From Tricholoma matsutake (lineage: Eukaryota; Basidiomycota; Agaricomycetes; Agaricales; Tricholomataceae), in the NCBI GenBank assembly GCA_026075535.2, contig AP026542.1, forward strand, positions 7,812,001-7,876,000: a stretch of DNA of 64,000 nucleotides, written 5' to 3'. The position numbers and the translations under genes are program-made. Shown here in pieces: positions 8,851 to 20,435 of the stretch. The notes under the pieces were generated by a model that searched no databases, was not told the origin of the DNA, and saw only the letters and a program-made list of their open reading frames with translations. Numbering within the stretch: position 1 is the first letter of the stretch; each line of letters begins with the position of its first letter.

Positions 8851-11800
8851 CTATCCTGGGTCCCACGCAAGTGAGTTGAACGACCCTAGTACTGGGTTAC
8901 TGTCCATAAATTCGGTGAAGCCTTCGACAGAGTCTGGGCTTGCGCGAGTTTCTTTGCGATCCACCTTGTGGCAGACGCGTAGTAAGTGGTCTCGAGTTTG
9001 TATCTCGGGGCCAAGGCACCAACATTGGTACTCCCCATTGAGGGATAAGCGTTGACGATACTCCCCTATAGGAGCATGGCCAGTAATCATACGAGTCGAA
9101 CGGGAAGTCAATGTAGTGTTGCTCCCCATACCTTTCAACCAAGGCCCACCTTTGTGAGTCGAGGGTAGTACCGGTTTTCCGCCTACTCCCTTGAGTTGGT
9201 AGAAGTGCCGACCACGATACGCCGGATCTGAGAACTGGGTGTGCCAATCCTTGCAAACGGCCTTTTCGACCTGGTTTTTAAGGTAGTCTAGAGACGTCCG
9301 CGGGTGTCTGCCCACGGAGATCTTGGTAGATGTAGCTACATTGTGAGCCATCTTGTGTACGTTCCACTCGAGTTTCGAGGGGACGTGCCAGAATGTAATG
9401 TTCCTCTCCTCGTCTCCGGATAACCAGGGACGAAGGGAGCGACAAGCGTCCAGGGTGAAGATTTGCCCAGAGCGTGGTTTTGGATCGATTAGGGACTCAA
9501 TGCCCGTAGTAGAATCCGAGAAAATCACCAACTTTTTCATCCTCTACTGCAAGCAGCTGACACGCCAAGTTGGAGCGCGAACAGTTCGACTTCTGGGGGG
9601 GTTCTCCTCCCAGAAGCTGAGACAACGCAATCAACCTGTTCTCCCTGTCCGAAGACAAGAGCGCAGGCGACAGCTTGAAACTTAGCATCAGTGGGCACCG
9701 AGGCGTCCACTGCAATGACCAGAGTGTCGTCCTCCACCTGGGCAGCAGCCCAGGCCTTATCAAGGTCACTCCTGTAAGAATTCCTCGCTCCCTCCTCCTT
9801 AGAGGTGAGGCGATGAGAGGAGAAACGAGTGGGGAATAGATCCTTCACTCTGTTTCCAGGTGTGTTTTCTTCCCCAAAGGGGTCGAATTCATCGCCTGGT
9901 ACAAGGGCCAAGGCTGCAGCTGAAGCGACAGATGGGCCTTGCAGGTTGAGTGTGTCCAGCACGTTACCTCCCCAGAGTCCTAGCTCATGAGAGTGGGTAG
10001 TGCTGACGTGATTAGGCCCTAGAATAGCTCTTAGGGGGTGTGATGGAGCCAATAGAGGGGTTCTGAATACCCCTCTATCGACTAAACGACGCAGTAACAG
10101 CTGCATAGGCAGCAGTCCTGCGATACTTTCCAGGCCACCGATAGGGGTGGTTCTGAATGCTCCGAGGATCCAGCGAGCAGCGATGGACTGCACCTGGGCC
10201 AGCGTTTTGATGACACCTTTGACGCGAGCGCCTTTGAAATGCCAGAGTCTCAGTCCGTATGTCATGATGGGTACGACACACGAACGGTACAGAAGGCGTT
10301 TCTGCATAGGGGTTAGCCCTCTCACAGAATTGCCGAGCATTCCCATCGCCCTAGCAGTGGTGAGGGCTTTGGTGGAGTAGTATTGTGTATGCTCCTTGAA
10401 GGAGAGCTTACGGTCGAAGAAAAATCTGAGGTACCTCCAGGTAACCTTGGGCTTGAGAGGGGTGTTGCCCGTGTATGGGGCAAAGCCAAGATCGATGGGC
10501 AGGGGGGTGAACCTCCTTGCCCTTGAGAAATGAAATACTTTGGACTTGTCATGCTCAAGCACGAGTCCGAGGGAGGTGAACGCCTGGAAGATCCAGCCAT
10601 ACGCTGTTTTAAGGAGGGGGATGTTATCCTCCAACAGTGGGGAGCGGGCGATGAGGGTGCCATCGTCCACATAAGACATGAGATCGACATCTCTGCCAAT
10701 TTCGCTTCTTCTGAAGAGCTTCATGATGGGCGTCAGGTACAACACCGACAGGACAGGGGACAAGGCAGAACCTTGCCCCACTCCCACATCTGCTGCAAAG
10801 GAGCCAGATGAGAAAGTGTTCCATTTGTAGGTCGTCTTGCGACCAACTAGATATGAACGGAAGAAGTTCACTACTTGCGCAGGGAACCCCGACCGAGAGA
10901 TGATCTCCAGAAGAACCTGGTGGTTCAAGGAGGGGAAGAACTGAGCGATGTCGAAAGCGACAACACTCGTTTTGAGCCCTTTGGCCCACCCTGCCCTAAC
11001 CAGGTGGGTAAGGTAGATTCCTGCGTCCTCAGTGGAACGCTGGGCGACACCTCCGAACTGGTTTTGCTCGAAGGCCTCGTGTGCAACCCCGTTGAACTGA
11101 AGTTGCCTAGACAACATCTTTTCGACTAGCTTTCCCAAAGTGTTCAGGAGCACAATGGGCCTGAACGACTTAGGGGTAGAATAATTAGGTTTCCCTGGTT
11201 TCGGGATAATAACCGACAGGGATTCCTTAAAGTGAGCTGGCCAGTGGCCAGCAGTGATGCACGCCTCAGCAATGCGGGTGATGAGCCCTGCCACTTCTGG
11301 GTTGCTACACCAGTGTTTTAGGTGTGACCACATAACATGATCGGGACCTGGAGCAGAACGGGAAGAACACGCATTTAGCGCTTCTTTCATTTCCGTGACA
11401 GAGAACGGGATCCAGGCCCTTTCAGGCACCGGATCAAGTTCGTCAAGAATGCTTAGATTGACTACTCGATCTGAGGCAGCATTATAGGACCCATCAAGGG
11501 CAGCCCAGAGGGATTCCAGATCGTTGCAAGGTTCTCCCCGATAGGAGATGGCCTCGTACGACGGGAGGTTGCGTTGACGAGTCCAGGACATCAAATCCCA
11601 GGGTCGTCTGTTCATCGTAGCCACTTCCTGGATATGGTCATCGAAAAAGTCGCGCTTTGCGTGTCGCATGACCTTCCTATAGAGTTTCCAGTCCCCCTCA
11701 TCACGAGAGGCTCTGTAAGCGTCCAGGGCACCACTGCATTCGTCTGTCCACCAGCCTTTGGACAACTTGCCAAGGCAGGATTCCTTGGCATGGTTTTCCC

Positions 11801-12719
11801 ATGCCTTGTTTAAGATCGTTGATATTGCCGAAACGACCTCATCGATCTCTGCCAAAGTATCTCTGTGCCAATTTAGCCATGGAGTTAAAGCGGAGGAGAC
11901 AGCATCCCGATAGGAAGCTTCCTCCTCGGATCCTTTTTTGATGGACCACTTGGTAACCGGGACCAGAGATCCCGGGCCAGGTAGTACTAATGTCAGAGGG
12001 GCGTGATCGGATGTTCCCCTGGCTTCAGGTACAATCTCACAGTACAGTACGAATCTGAGATCTGTAGGTACGAACATTAGGTCGATCACCGTGGGGTGAA
12101 GGCCCTGTTGTGGGGGGAAATGTGTGGGGCCCTCCATTACTGGTAGGGCTCTAGTCAGGCCTAATGCTGTTGCCGTTTCCACAAGATGGTCAGCATGGAT
12201 TGAATGTGCCGGCCCCTGGGGGTCCCAGGAGGCGTGCCTCACGTTGAAATCGCCACACATAAAGTGTAAGTGTGGGATCGTCATGACGTTCTCAAATAAG
12301 AGCGTGATGGCCGAGTGTTGGCTATCCGAATAGACGTTAGCGAGTAACATGACGTCCTCCCCTATTCCCAGTGAGAAGAGAAGAATGTCACGGTTGTCGA
12401 TCAGATCTCCCCTGAGACCCGGTCTTAGATTAGCGATGCTGTTCGCGAAGTACACAGTGACGCGTGGAGGGGAGTCGATCCCTGATGGGCGCACCAAGGT
12501 TCCCCAATTTGGGCTCATTGGTGCACCTATAACTTCGTCCCCTTCCCTGTTGTGGGCAGAAGAGGCGTGCCTTATTAATCGCCAAGGAGGCTCTTGGATG
12601 AAAAGCAAGTCATAATCGTCATTGAGATCTGCCAGTAGCGAGTCCATGTACCCCCAATTACGGTTCACATTTTGACTAAATATACGTAGCTGCGGGGTAG
12701 ATCTAAGTCTGTCCCTCAT
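8851..12719 (-). pseudogene. LINE ORF2: endonuclease, reverse transcriptase, RNase H (one frameshift)
   Basis: ORF2 makes the nick and reverse transcribes the element RNA. It starts at ATG 12719 (MRDRLRST). The N-terminal ~230 residues are an EEP-type endonuclease with QNVNRNW, FIQEPPW, GDFNVRHASWDP and SDHAPL. The RT follows, with FRPIVLLNTLGKLVEK, AFDIAQFFPSLN, VGVGQGSALSP and YVDD (10662-10673). RNase H has AVDASV, VELFALQ, SDSTTG and the AHNVAT end. A CWCLG...HLLRVC knuckle closes the protein. A one-base deletion near 9540 (GATGAAAAAG for GATGCAAAAAG) shifts frame inside RNase H; the last 229 codons are open in the next frame. All other catalytic motifs are present. Confidence 0.85.
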
Positions 12720-12722
12720 CTG

Positions 12723-14642
12723 CGTTCGGCCACCGCGTCCTGTGGGATGGTAAGTAGGAGGGGAGCGAGAATTGTGTTTAGCACTCACCTCGTCATAGCG
12801 AGCTTTGATCCAGTCACGGTCAAAGTGGTGTCGCCAAAAGTTGCACCGACGGTCGTCAGATGCGTGGTTCTTCCGGCAGTTTAAGCACCTAGCCGGGTGA
12901 GGACAGGCTGCCCCCTCTGGGGTAGCTGGGATAGGAGGGTTCGCCTTGGTGTTTCCCTTACAGCACCCCGCTAGGGCACAATGGTGCTCCTTGCGGTGTG
13001 GGCCTGCACAAATCGGACATTTCGACTGTGGAGCTCTGCATGCTGGGGTGGGGTGGCCCCACTTCCAGCACCATTGGCATAGCGGGAGCCCAGGGTTTGC
13101 CCTGGCTGCCCTAACATAGGCGACATAGCGTCCAAATTGGACACCACGTCCGATGAGAGCTTTCGCTCGTGCGCCACTGACCGAGTCAGCAACGTTGAGG
13201 TAGACGGTGCACATGTCCGACATTCTCGAATCACGGACAACCCGTGGAGGGACTTGCAGGACGGTGAGGTCAGATATGCCTGACTTCCCCAGGTGTGCTA
13301 TGACGACATCAGGCGTAATCGCCTTGTCGTTTGCGATGTAGGGCACGTCTACCAACTTGAGGTAAGACGTGGACGTCGGTAACGCTGCATTGATTTGGAG
13401 CGCAGAGGGGAAGGCCTTGTGGGCCGCCTCCTTGAAACATCGTAGGTCCTCATCCGAGGCCACTACGTCAGTTGACACCGAGAGGTTCCCGGCATGCATG
13501 GAAGCAGACTGCGCCACTAGCTTAGAGTGGTGTAGTCCTAGGGTCGTCCGGACATGGTCCAGGAAGTCAGCAGGGTTCGTCCCTTCCTCGAGGGGGGGTC
13601 GAACGTGAACAAGAACCTGTCTTCGCGACGGTCCATGAACGGTGGGCGAAGGCTTTGCAGCCTTGGGCCTGGATGGACCGACGTGCTGCTGGATGTCAGC
13701 TAGCTTGTCGGTTGGAAGCTCAGGGAAGGCCTTGGCTAGTCGCACAAGGCCGTCCATGGATGTGTTAGGTGCTCGCCCCCCAGGGAAGCAAGCAACCTGA
13801 GCAAATGTCCCCTTGCCCGACGGCTTGGTCGACATGTTCACGGGGGGAGGGGGTCCTCTGCCCCATGACGAAGAAGTGCCCCCTGTCGGGGGTTTAGGAA
13901 GAGGTCAAGCCCCTTTCGGGCCTCGTGTCCTCGCAGATTTGTGAGGGGGGGGGCGTGGCCCATCCCATCCCTCCAGGTGCTCCGTCCTTGGGACGTCGTT
14001 GGGGTCAGTAGTGGCAGGACGCTTGCCTGCATTGCCAGCCCTGTCGATAGCTCTTCGGAGGGTCATATTCCCCGAGTCACGGTGAAATCCAACCGTGGTC
14101 GCTGCATACAGCACCGCCCCCAGTTGTTCTGCGATATCCTGCCGTTGTTCAGCAGTGGGTCATAGGGCTCCAGTCCTGTTTAGAACAGTAATGAATCCCT
14201 GAGCGTACTCCCCGAGGTCGTGGGCGAAGGTGGTCGGACCGGCCCAATCGTCGTCAGCATCGCTTGCCATCACTGTGTCTTGGATCACGGGCTTGGGGTT
14301 GGGTGTCACAGCTTCGTCGCCCCACCGAGAAGCAGGAGTGGAAGGAGTGGTAGGAGGTGCAGGGGACGCTGTGGCCCTCCTGGGAGATAGGGTCGGCACG
14401 CTGAATCGCTGTGCACCCGGTGTGATCGTTCCGGCCCCATACGGGGAGGGAGTTGGAGAGCTTCTTTGGGACCAATGAGGGCCCACCGAAGGTGCTATCT
14501 GTGAGGATCTACGGCCCCCAGAGGGCCATAGAGAATCAATGGGATCGTCGCCAGGAGTTCTGGGCGTACCGGCTCTGGAAGGGTTCCCCACGTCCATCGC
14601 TTCGCCCGATCTCCCCCTTGTTCTAGATACTGAGTCAGACAT
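12723..14642 (-). pseudogene. LINE ORF1: gag-like RNA-binding protein, two stops, stop codon lost
   Basis: ORF1 starts at ATG 14642 (MSDSVSRTRGRSG) and spans 640 codons. The first ~230 residues are Ser/Pro/Arg-rich. An RRM-like stretch (VDVPYIAND...YVAYVRAARANP) precedes three Cys/His knuckles: CQWCWKWGHPTPAC, CPICAGPHRKEHH and CLNCRKNHASDDRRC. Such proteins bind the element RNA. TGA codons at 14160-14162 and 13905-13907 break it; the second is CGA in L13. The usual TAA is CAG here (12720-12722), so ORF1 runs in frame into ORF2 and gives a 1,434-codon open stretch (13841-9537). Confidence 0.8.
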
Positions 14643-14681
14643 GCGCTGGTAAGACGCTATATAGACCGGATCGCTTGGATC

Positions 14682-14860
14682 GTAGATGGATTGAGCTGCA
14701 GAGAGTGAAAACGGTGTCGACGAAAATTTCTGTGGCTGTGCACATCGCAGTAACAAGTCAAGAAGCGACGATCGAGGACGGATTGAGCTGCAAAGTGTGA
14801 AAACGGTGTCGACGAAAATTTTTGTGGCTGTGCATGTCGCGGTAAGAAGACAAGAAGCGA
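14682..14860 (-). repeat. Two tandem 5' UTR units of LINE L4
   Basis: Two ~90-base units (14860-14770 and 14769-14682) each read CGCTTCTTG, a GTGCACAGCCAC block, CGTCGACACCGTTTTC and GCAGCTCAATCC. L7 (31441-31350) and L13 (56177-56270) have one unit. Variable 5' UTR unit number recalls promoter monomers of some LINEs; promoter activity is not shown. Confidence 0.7.
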
Positions 14861-14862
14861 TG

Positions 14863-15920
14863 TGTCGCATGACTTTCCTATAGTGCTTCCAGTCCTCCTC
14901 ATCATGAGAGGCTCTGTACGCGTCTAGAGCACCACTGCATTCGTCTGTCCACCAACCCTTGGACGACTTGCCGAGGCGAGATTCCTTGGCATGGTTTTCC
15001 CATGCCTTGTTTAAAATCGTTGATATTGCCGAGACGACATCATCGATTTCTGCCGAAGTGTCTCCATACCAGTCTAGCCACGGAGTTAAAGCGGAGGAGA
15101 CAGCATCTCGGTAAGATGCTTCCTCCTCGGATCCTTTTTTGATGGACCACTTGGTGACCGGGACCAATGATCCCGGGCCAGGTAGCACTAATGTCAGCGG
15201 GGCGTGGTCAGACGTTCCCCTGGCTTCAGGTACAATCTCACAGTACAGTACAAATCTGAGATCCGTAGGTACGAACATAAGGTCGATCACCGTGGGGTGA
15301 AGGCCCTGTTGAGGGGGGAAATGTGTGGGGCCTTCCATAACTGGTAGGGCTCTGGTCAGGCCTAGTGCCGTAGCCGTTTCCACTAAGTGGTCAGCATGGA
15401 TAGAGTGTTCAGGCCCCTGGGGGTCCCAAGAGGCGTGTCTCACGTTGAAGTCACCACACATAAAGTGTAAGCGTGGGATCGTCATGACGTTCTCAAATAA
15501 GAGCGTGATGGCTGAGTGTTGGCTATCCGAGTATACGTTAGCGAGTAACACGACGTCCTCCCCTATTCCCAATGAAAAGAGAAGGATGTCACGATCATCG
15601 ATCAGATCTCTCCTGAGGCCTGGTCTTAAATTAGCGATGCTGTTCGCAAAGTATACAGCAACACGTGGAGGGGACTCGATGCCCGAGGGGCGCACTAATG
15701 TTCCCCAGTTTGGACTCATCGGTGTGCCTATGACTTCTTCCCCTTCCCTGTTGTGGGCAGAGGGGGCGTATCTTATTAATCGCCACGGAGGCTCTTGGAT
15801 AAACAGCAAATCATAATCATCTATCAGGTCTGCCAGTAACGAGTCCATGTATCCCCAGTTACGGTTAACATTCTGACTAAATATACGCAACTGTGGTGTA
15901 GATCTAAGTCTATCCCTCAT
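14863..15920 (-). pseudogene. LINE ORF2 endonuclease domain, in-frame fused to L4 5' UTR/ORF1
   Basis: ATG 15920 follows an in-frame TAA that ends ORF1. The endonuclease (QNVNRNW, FIQEPPW, GDFNVRHASW, SDHAPL) is intact for about 352 codons. The frame then crosses into L4's 5' UTR units and ORF1 start and stays open until 14160, giving a 586-codon chimera. It lacks the RT and is a junction product. Confidence 0.7.
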
Positions 15921-16819
15921 TTACGTTCGGCCACTGCGTCCTGCGGGATGGTAAGTAGGAGGGGAGCGAGAGTTGCGTCTCGCACTCACCTCGTCATAGC
16001 GAGCTTTGATCCAATCACGGTCAAAGCGATGCCACCAGAAATTGCATCGACGATCGTCGGATGCGTGATTTTTTCAGCAGTTTACACATCTAGCCGGGTG
16101 AGGACAGGCTGCCCCCTCTGGGGTAGCTGGGATGGGAGGGTTAGCCTTAGCGTTTCCCTTACAACACCCAGCAAGGGCACGATGGTGCTCCTTGCGGTGT
16201 GGGCCTGCACAGATCGGACACTTGGTCTGTGGAGCTCTGCATGCTGGGGTGGGGTGGCCCCACTTCCAGCAGCGTTGGCATAGGGGCAAGCCTGGGTTCG
16301 CTTGTCGTTAGCGATAAATGGCACATCGACCAGCTTGAGGTACGATGTGGAAGTGGGTAGCGCTGCGTCCACCTGCAACGCGAAGGGGAACGCCTTGTGG
16401 GCGGCCTCCTTGAAGCAACGAAGGTCCTCCTCGGAGGCCACAACGTCAGTAGCTACTGATAAGTTACCAGCGTGCATTGATGCAGACTGAGCCACTAACT
16501 TAGAGTGGTGCAGTCTGAGGGTGGCTCGGACGTGGTCCAAGAAGTCAGCAGGGTTCGTCTCCGCCCCTAGGGGGGGACGAACGTGGACCAGGACCTGTCG
16601 TCTTGACGGTCCGTGGACAGTAGGGGAGGGCTTTGTAGCCTTCGGTTTGGAGGGACCAACGTGCTGCTGTATGTCAGCCAGCTTGTCGGTTGGAAGTTCA
16701 GGGAAGGCCTTGGCTAATCGCACAAGGCCATCCATGGATGTGTTAGGTGCTCGCCCCCCAGGGAAGCGAGCGACCTGAGCAAAGGTCCCCCTGCCCAAAG
16801 GCCTGGTGGACCAGTTCAC
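15921..16819 (-). pseudogene. LINE ORF1 fragment with internal deletion
   Basis: From MNWSTRPLG the frame covers the region before the RRM-like part. A deletion of roughly 280 bases near 16304 removes ALTPDVVIAHLG...AAR and shifts frame, so the knuckles (CQRCWKWGHPTPAC, CPICAGPH) lie in the frame 16289-16074. A TAA and the ORF2 ATG follow directly. Confidence 0.7.
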
Positions 16820-16867
16820 GGGGGGAGGTGGTCCTCAACCCCATGATGAAGAAATGCCCCCTGCTGC

Positions 16868-18072
16868 GGCAAGTCGTCCAAAGGCTGGTGGACTGACGAA
16901 TGCAGTGGTGCCCTAGACGCGTACAGAGCCTCTCGCGACGAGGAGGACTGGAAGCTCTATAGGAAAGTCATGCGACATGTGAAGCGAGACTTTTTCGATG
17001 ACCGTATCCAAGAAGTGGCTACGACTAACAGACGACCCTGGGATTTGATGTCCTGGACTCGTCAACGTAACCTTCCATCGTACGAGGCGATCTCCTATTG
17101 GGGAGAACCCTGTAACGATCTGGATTCCCTCTGGGCTGCCCTTGATGGGTCCTATAATGCTGCCTCAGATCGAATAGTCGACCTGAGCATTCTCGATGAA
17201 CTCGATCTGGTGCCTGAAAGGGCCTGGGTCCCGTTCTCCGTCACGGAAATGAAAGAAGCGCTAAACGCGTGTTCTTCCCATTCCGCTCCAGGCCCCGATC
17301 ATGTTACGTGGTCGCACCTAAAACACTGGTGTAGCAACCCAGAAGTGGCAGGGCTCATCACCCGCATTGCTGAGGCGTGCATCACTGCTGGCCACTGGCC
17401 GGCTCACTTTAAGGAATCCTTGTCGGTTATCATCCCGAAGCCAGGGAAACCTAATTATTCTACCCCTAAGTCGTTCAGGCCCATTGTGCTCCTGAACACT
17501 TTGGGAAAGCTAGTCGAAAAGATGTTGTCTAGGCAACTTCAGTTCAACGGGGTTGCACACGAGGCCTTCGAGCAAAGACGCAGGAATCTACCTTACCCAC
17601 CTGGTCAGGGCAGGATGGGCTAAAGGGCTCAAAACGAGTGTTGTCGCCTTCGACATCGCTCAGTTCTTCCCCTCCTTGAACCACCAGGTTCTGTTGGAAA
17701 TCATCTCTCGGTCGGGGTTTCCTGCGAAAGTAGTAAACTTCTTCTGGTCCTATCTAGTCGGTCGCAAGACGACCTACAAATGGAACGCTTTCTCGTCTGG
17801 CTCCTTTGCAGCCGATGTGGGAGTGGGCCAAGGTTCTGCCTTGTCCCCTGTCCTATCGGTGTTATACTTGACGCCCATTATGAAGCTCTTCAGAAGAAGC
17901 GAAATCGGCAGAGATGTCGATCTCATGTCTTATGTGGATGATGGCACTCTCATCGCCCGCTCCCCACAGCTGGAGGATAATCTCCCCCTGCTCAAAAAAG
18001 TGTATGGCTGGATATTCCAGGCATTCACCTCCCTCGGGCTTGTCCTTGAACACGACAAGTCTGAAATCTTTC
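16868..18072 (+). pseudogene. LINE L6 ORF2, segment 1: RT fingers and palm
   Basis: The segment covers RRPWDLMSWTRQRNLPS through FRPIVLLNTLGKLVEK, AFDIAQFFPSLN, GQGSALSP and SYVDDGTLIA to HDKSEIF. A deletion of about 38 bases near 17574 (after EAFEQ) removes NQFGGVAQRSTE and shifts frame, so this RT was dead apart from the insertions. TME-4 interrupts it at 18072. Confidence 0.75.
18057..18072 (+). repeat. Target-site duplication of TME-4
   Basis: AAGTCTGAAATCTTTC occurs here and again at 19941-19956, directly after the TME-4 poly(A) (the first two A merge with the tail). This marks a clean insertion into L6. Confidence 0.9.
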
Positions 18073-19942
18073 GGCAACGCTCCTTGACTTGTTACAACCA
18101 CCATAAATAGTGGTAAACACCTCTGCTCAACGTTGCATGCAACGTCGACACTTCAATTTTTGTCCGATTTTCGATCGGACTTCGCCATCACGAACGCTCT
18201 CGGCGTCTCCAGGCCTGCCCTGATTTGCTAAGAGATCCGTCCATCCGATCTCCGGGGATGTCACGGTCATTGTTTCCAACAGTGACTGCTATCTCTCTCG
18301 TTCCCCTTGGCTTCAAGGATCCTGGCTAGGTGAGTGATGTCTATGAAAGAGTAGTCTAGGTCCCTATGGGGGCTTAGAGTGGGTGTGGGATGCCTGCTTC
18401 AACGCTCGCCCAAGTCGACGCACTCGCTTAGTTGGGGGAGGTCTGGCTCAGGGGGAGGGACATTGTTACTGGACTGCTGGTCGTCTCTGGGGCTTCCAAC
18501 CTCCATGCTATGTGAGTCACTACTACTAGGGACAAGCTACACTGACTACCTGTTGGAATACACCGTCGCTAAAAGGGGCCAGGTGACGGTGCCCCCTGAT
18601 AGCTAGGTCGATGCTCTGGTGGCCGCATTTCACCACCAACTCCTCACCTCCGGTGCTCACTCCTCTGGGGTGTTATGACCTGGGTTCAATCTTCTCCCAC
18701 CAGGCAACAGGATGCGCGGCCTGTTCGCCCCCTCGGAGCGTTTGGAGGCTGTATCGGGTGGACCTGGAACTGAGATAAGGGGCCATCTGTTATCGACCTT
18801 ATGCTACGTACTTTGACTGTTATCGTCATTTACCTGTGCTAACTCACTCTCAATGCCCAAACAGCTGAACAGAGACCAAACCACATGCTGGGGCCTTCAC
18901 GACCCCACCTTGATTACGGGTGACATTGTTGGTGATGATGCCCAAGACTACGACACCCAGTTCTCACAGAACGAACTGGAGGTAGCAGCTGCCCTAGGCA
19001 GTTTGAGATCTGTGGGCCGGGGAGGACCTCCCCGACCCTGACGACTATGTGGACTCTCCTGCTAGGCAGGAGGCTCTCGCTTACACTGCACGCTGCGTAT
19101 TTCGATCATTTGCATCATATACCAGTACTAACTTGCTCCTGATGCCCAAGCGGACAACCAGAGACGATCGTTCCAACGATCCTACGCCTCCGGCAGCTGT
19201 TCCAGCTTCCTGTGTGGCGATGCCAACAGCTCTAGCAGAGCTCCAATCTGGGGAACCCTCATTCCCAGTACAGTGCCGTCATCATCACAGATGGCCGTGC
19301 TGCTACTTGTGTGGGGCATCCTGCTCCACACCCATCACCGCCAGTCTGCTGGCTGCTGTCGGGTTGGTGACAAATGTCGCTACCCTTTACGTTCTCCCCG
19401 CTGCGGGGGGGAAATGGCTATCGAGTGCATGTGCTGGCAGTGCATTTGCTCGAGGGGGGCTTTGGCCCCCTGCTTACGGCAGTTCCGGTGAATAACCAGG
19501 TGAACAACCAGCTGCCACATTACTGTTACTTGTGCATGACACGGTGATGGTCCACCTCGTTCATCCGGGGTGGTCAATCCTCGTTGGCTGGGAGTATGCG
19601 GACGGTTATTCCTCCTGCAAGGGGGGATTTACGGTGAATTGACACTGCTGCGCCTGATCTGACTTTGGTTGGATATGTGGCTGGGGGACCGCTTCGCACC
19701 AGCTGACGATCTAATGGCTAGCTTCGGGAGGGGGTCTCCCCCTCCAGATTATTGCCTTTCCTGGCTGAGAGGCCAACGTCTGTGGCACTGCCCGCCTAAA
19801 GTGGCTAAAACGAGGACCTGGGTAGAATATGGGTGAGGGGAAGTGTAGTTATAGTAGTACCCAAGTTTGTATCCTGCTCCGCGGACTGCGATCGAGCCCC
19901 GCGTTATAAATTGTTGACCCAAAAAAAAAAAAAAAAAAAAAA
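18073..19942 (+). mobile_element. TME-4: complete group C element with TSD
   Basis: The element starts GGCAA then CGCTCCTTGACTTGTTAC (18078), has a hairpin leader (TCCGATTTTCGATCGGA), a frameshifted ORF, the 3' UTR and 22 A (19921-19942). At 1,870 bases it is about 380 shorter than groups A and B because of the ORF deletion. Full 5' end, poly(A) and TSD show that this ORF-less form was mobilised as a unit. Confidence 0.92.
18853..19495 (+). pseudogene. TME protein ORF, group C, frameshifted and deleted
   Basis: ATG 18853 opens MPKQLNRDQTT..., stopping at 19041; the second frame (19049-19495) holds LARQEALAYTAR and an inner MPKRTTRDD. The layout equals TME-1 and TME-3. The conserved ERNAW core is absent. 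The element still moved, so its own intact protein was not needed in cis. Confidence 0.65.
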
Positions 19943-20435
19943 GTCTGAAATCTTTCACTTCTCAAGGGCGAGGAGATTCACTCCCTTACCCATCGATCTC
20001 GGATTTGCCCCATACACGGGCAACACCCCCCTCAAACCCAAGGTTACCTGGAGGTACCTTGGCTTCTTCTTCGACCGAAAACTCTCTTTCAAAGAGCACA
20101 CGCGGTTCTACTCCACCAAAGCCCTTACCACTGCAAGGGCGATGGGAATGCTCGGCAACTCTGTCAGAGGGTTAACCCCTATGCAGAAACACCTTCTGTA
20201 CCGTTTGTGTGTTGTACCTATCATGACATACGGACTCAGACTATGGCACTTCAAAGGCGCTCGCATCAAAGGTGTCATCAAAATACTGGCCCAAGTGCAG
20301 TCCATTGCTGCACGCTGGATCCTCGGTGCATTCAGAACCACCCCAATTGGTGGCCTGGAAAGTATCGCTGGACTGCTGCCTATGCAGCTGTTACTGCATC
20401 GTTTAGTCGATAGAGGGGTATTCAGAACCCCTCTA
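19943..20435 (+). pseudogene. LINE L6 ORF2, segment 2: RT thumb
   Basis: After TME-4 the LINE frame resumes with SEIFHFSRARRF, WRYLGFFFDRKLSFKEH, TTARAMGMLGNSVRG and ESIAGLLPMQLL, open to RTPL, where the TME-5 tail begins. It joins segment 1 across the TSD. Confidence 0.75.
20424..20435 (+). repeat. Target-site duplication of TME-5
   Basis: AGAACCCCTCTA is repeated at 22698-22709 on the far side of TME-5. Adjoining T residues could extend it to 14 bases. Confidence 0.85.

Larger units (their letters stand above)
8308..14860 (-). mobile_element. LINE copy L4: full-length Tad-like LINE
   Basis: This is the most complete LINE in the window (about 6.55 kb, antisense). From its 5' end it has two 5' UTR units (14860-14682), ORF1 (14642-12723), ORF2 (12719-8851), a 3' UTR with the palindromic hairpin, the tail TTATAAACTTTTGACCC and 19 T (8308-8326). 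The domain order EEP-RT-RNase H with CCHC knuckles fits the Tad/I group. Defects are few: two TGA codons and one single-base deletion. Flanks do not match (TME-3 left, L5 right), so no TSD can be named. Confidence 0.9.
14861..16866 (-). mobile_element. LINE copy L5: ORF1-endonuclease part, antisense
   Basis: This antisense LINE piece runs from ORF1 (PPAGG, 16866) to ORF2 codon ~352 (KVMRH, 14863). An internal deletion in ORF1 joins FIANDK to the first knuckle. It ends against L4's 5' end and, at 16866, against sense-strand L6, whose sequence starts about 100 bases before the point where L5 stops. The inverted head-to-head layout resembles twin priming. Confidence 0.75.

Noticed and set aside
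14160..15920. A 586-aa endonuclease protein with a novel C-terminal domain
   Set aside because: The C-terminal part is L4's 5' UTR and ORF1 start read in frame. It is a junction product.
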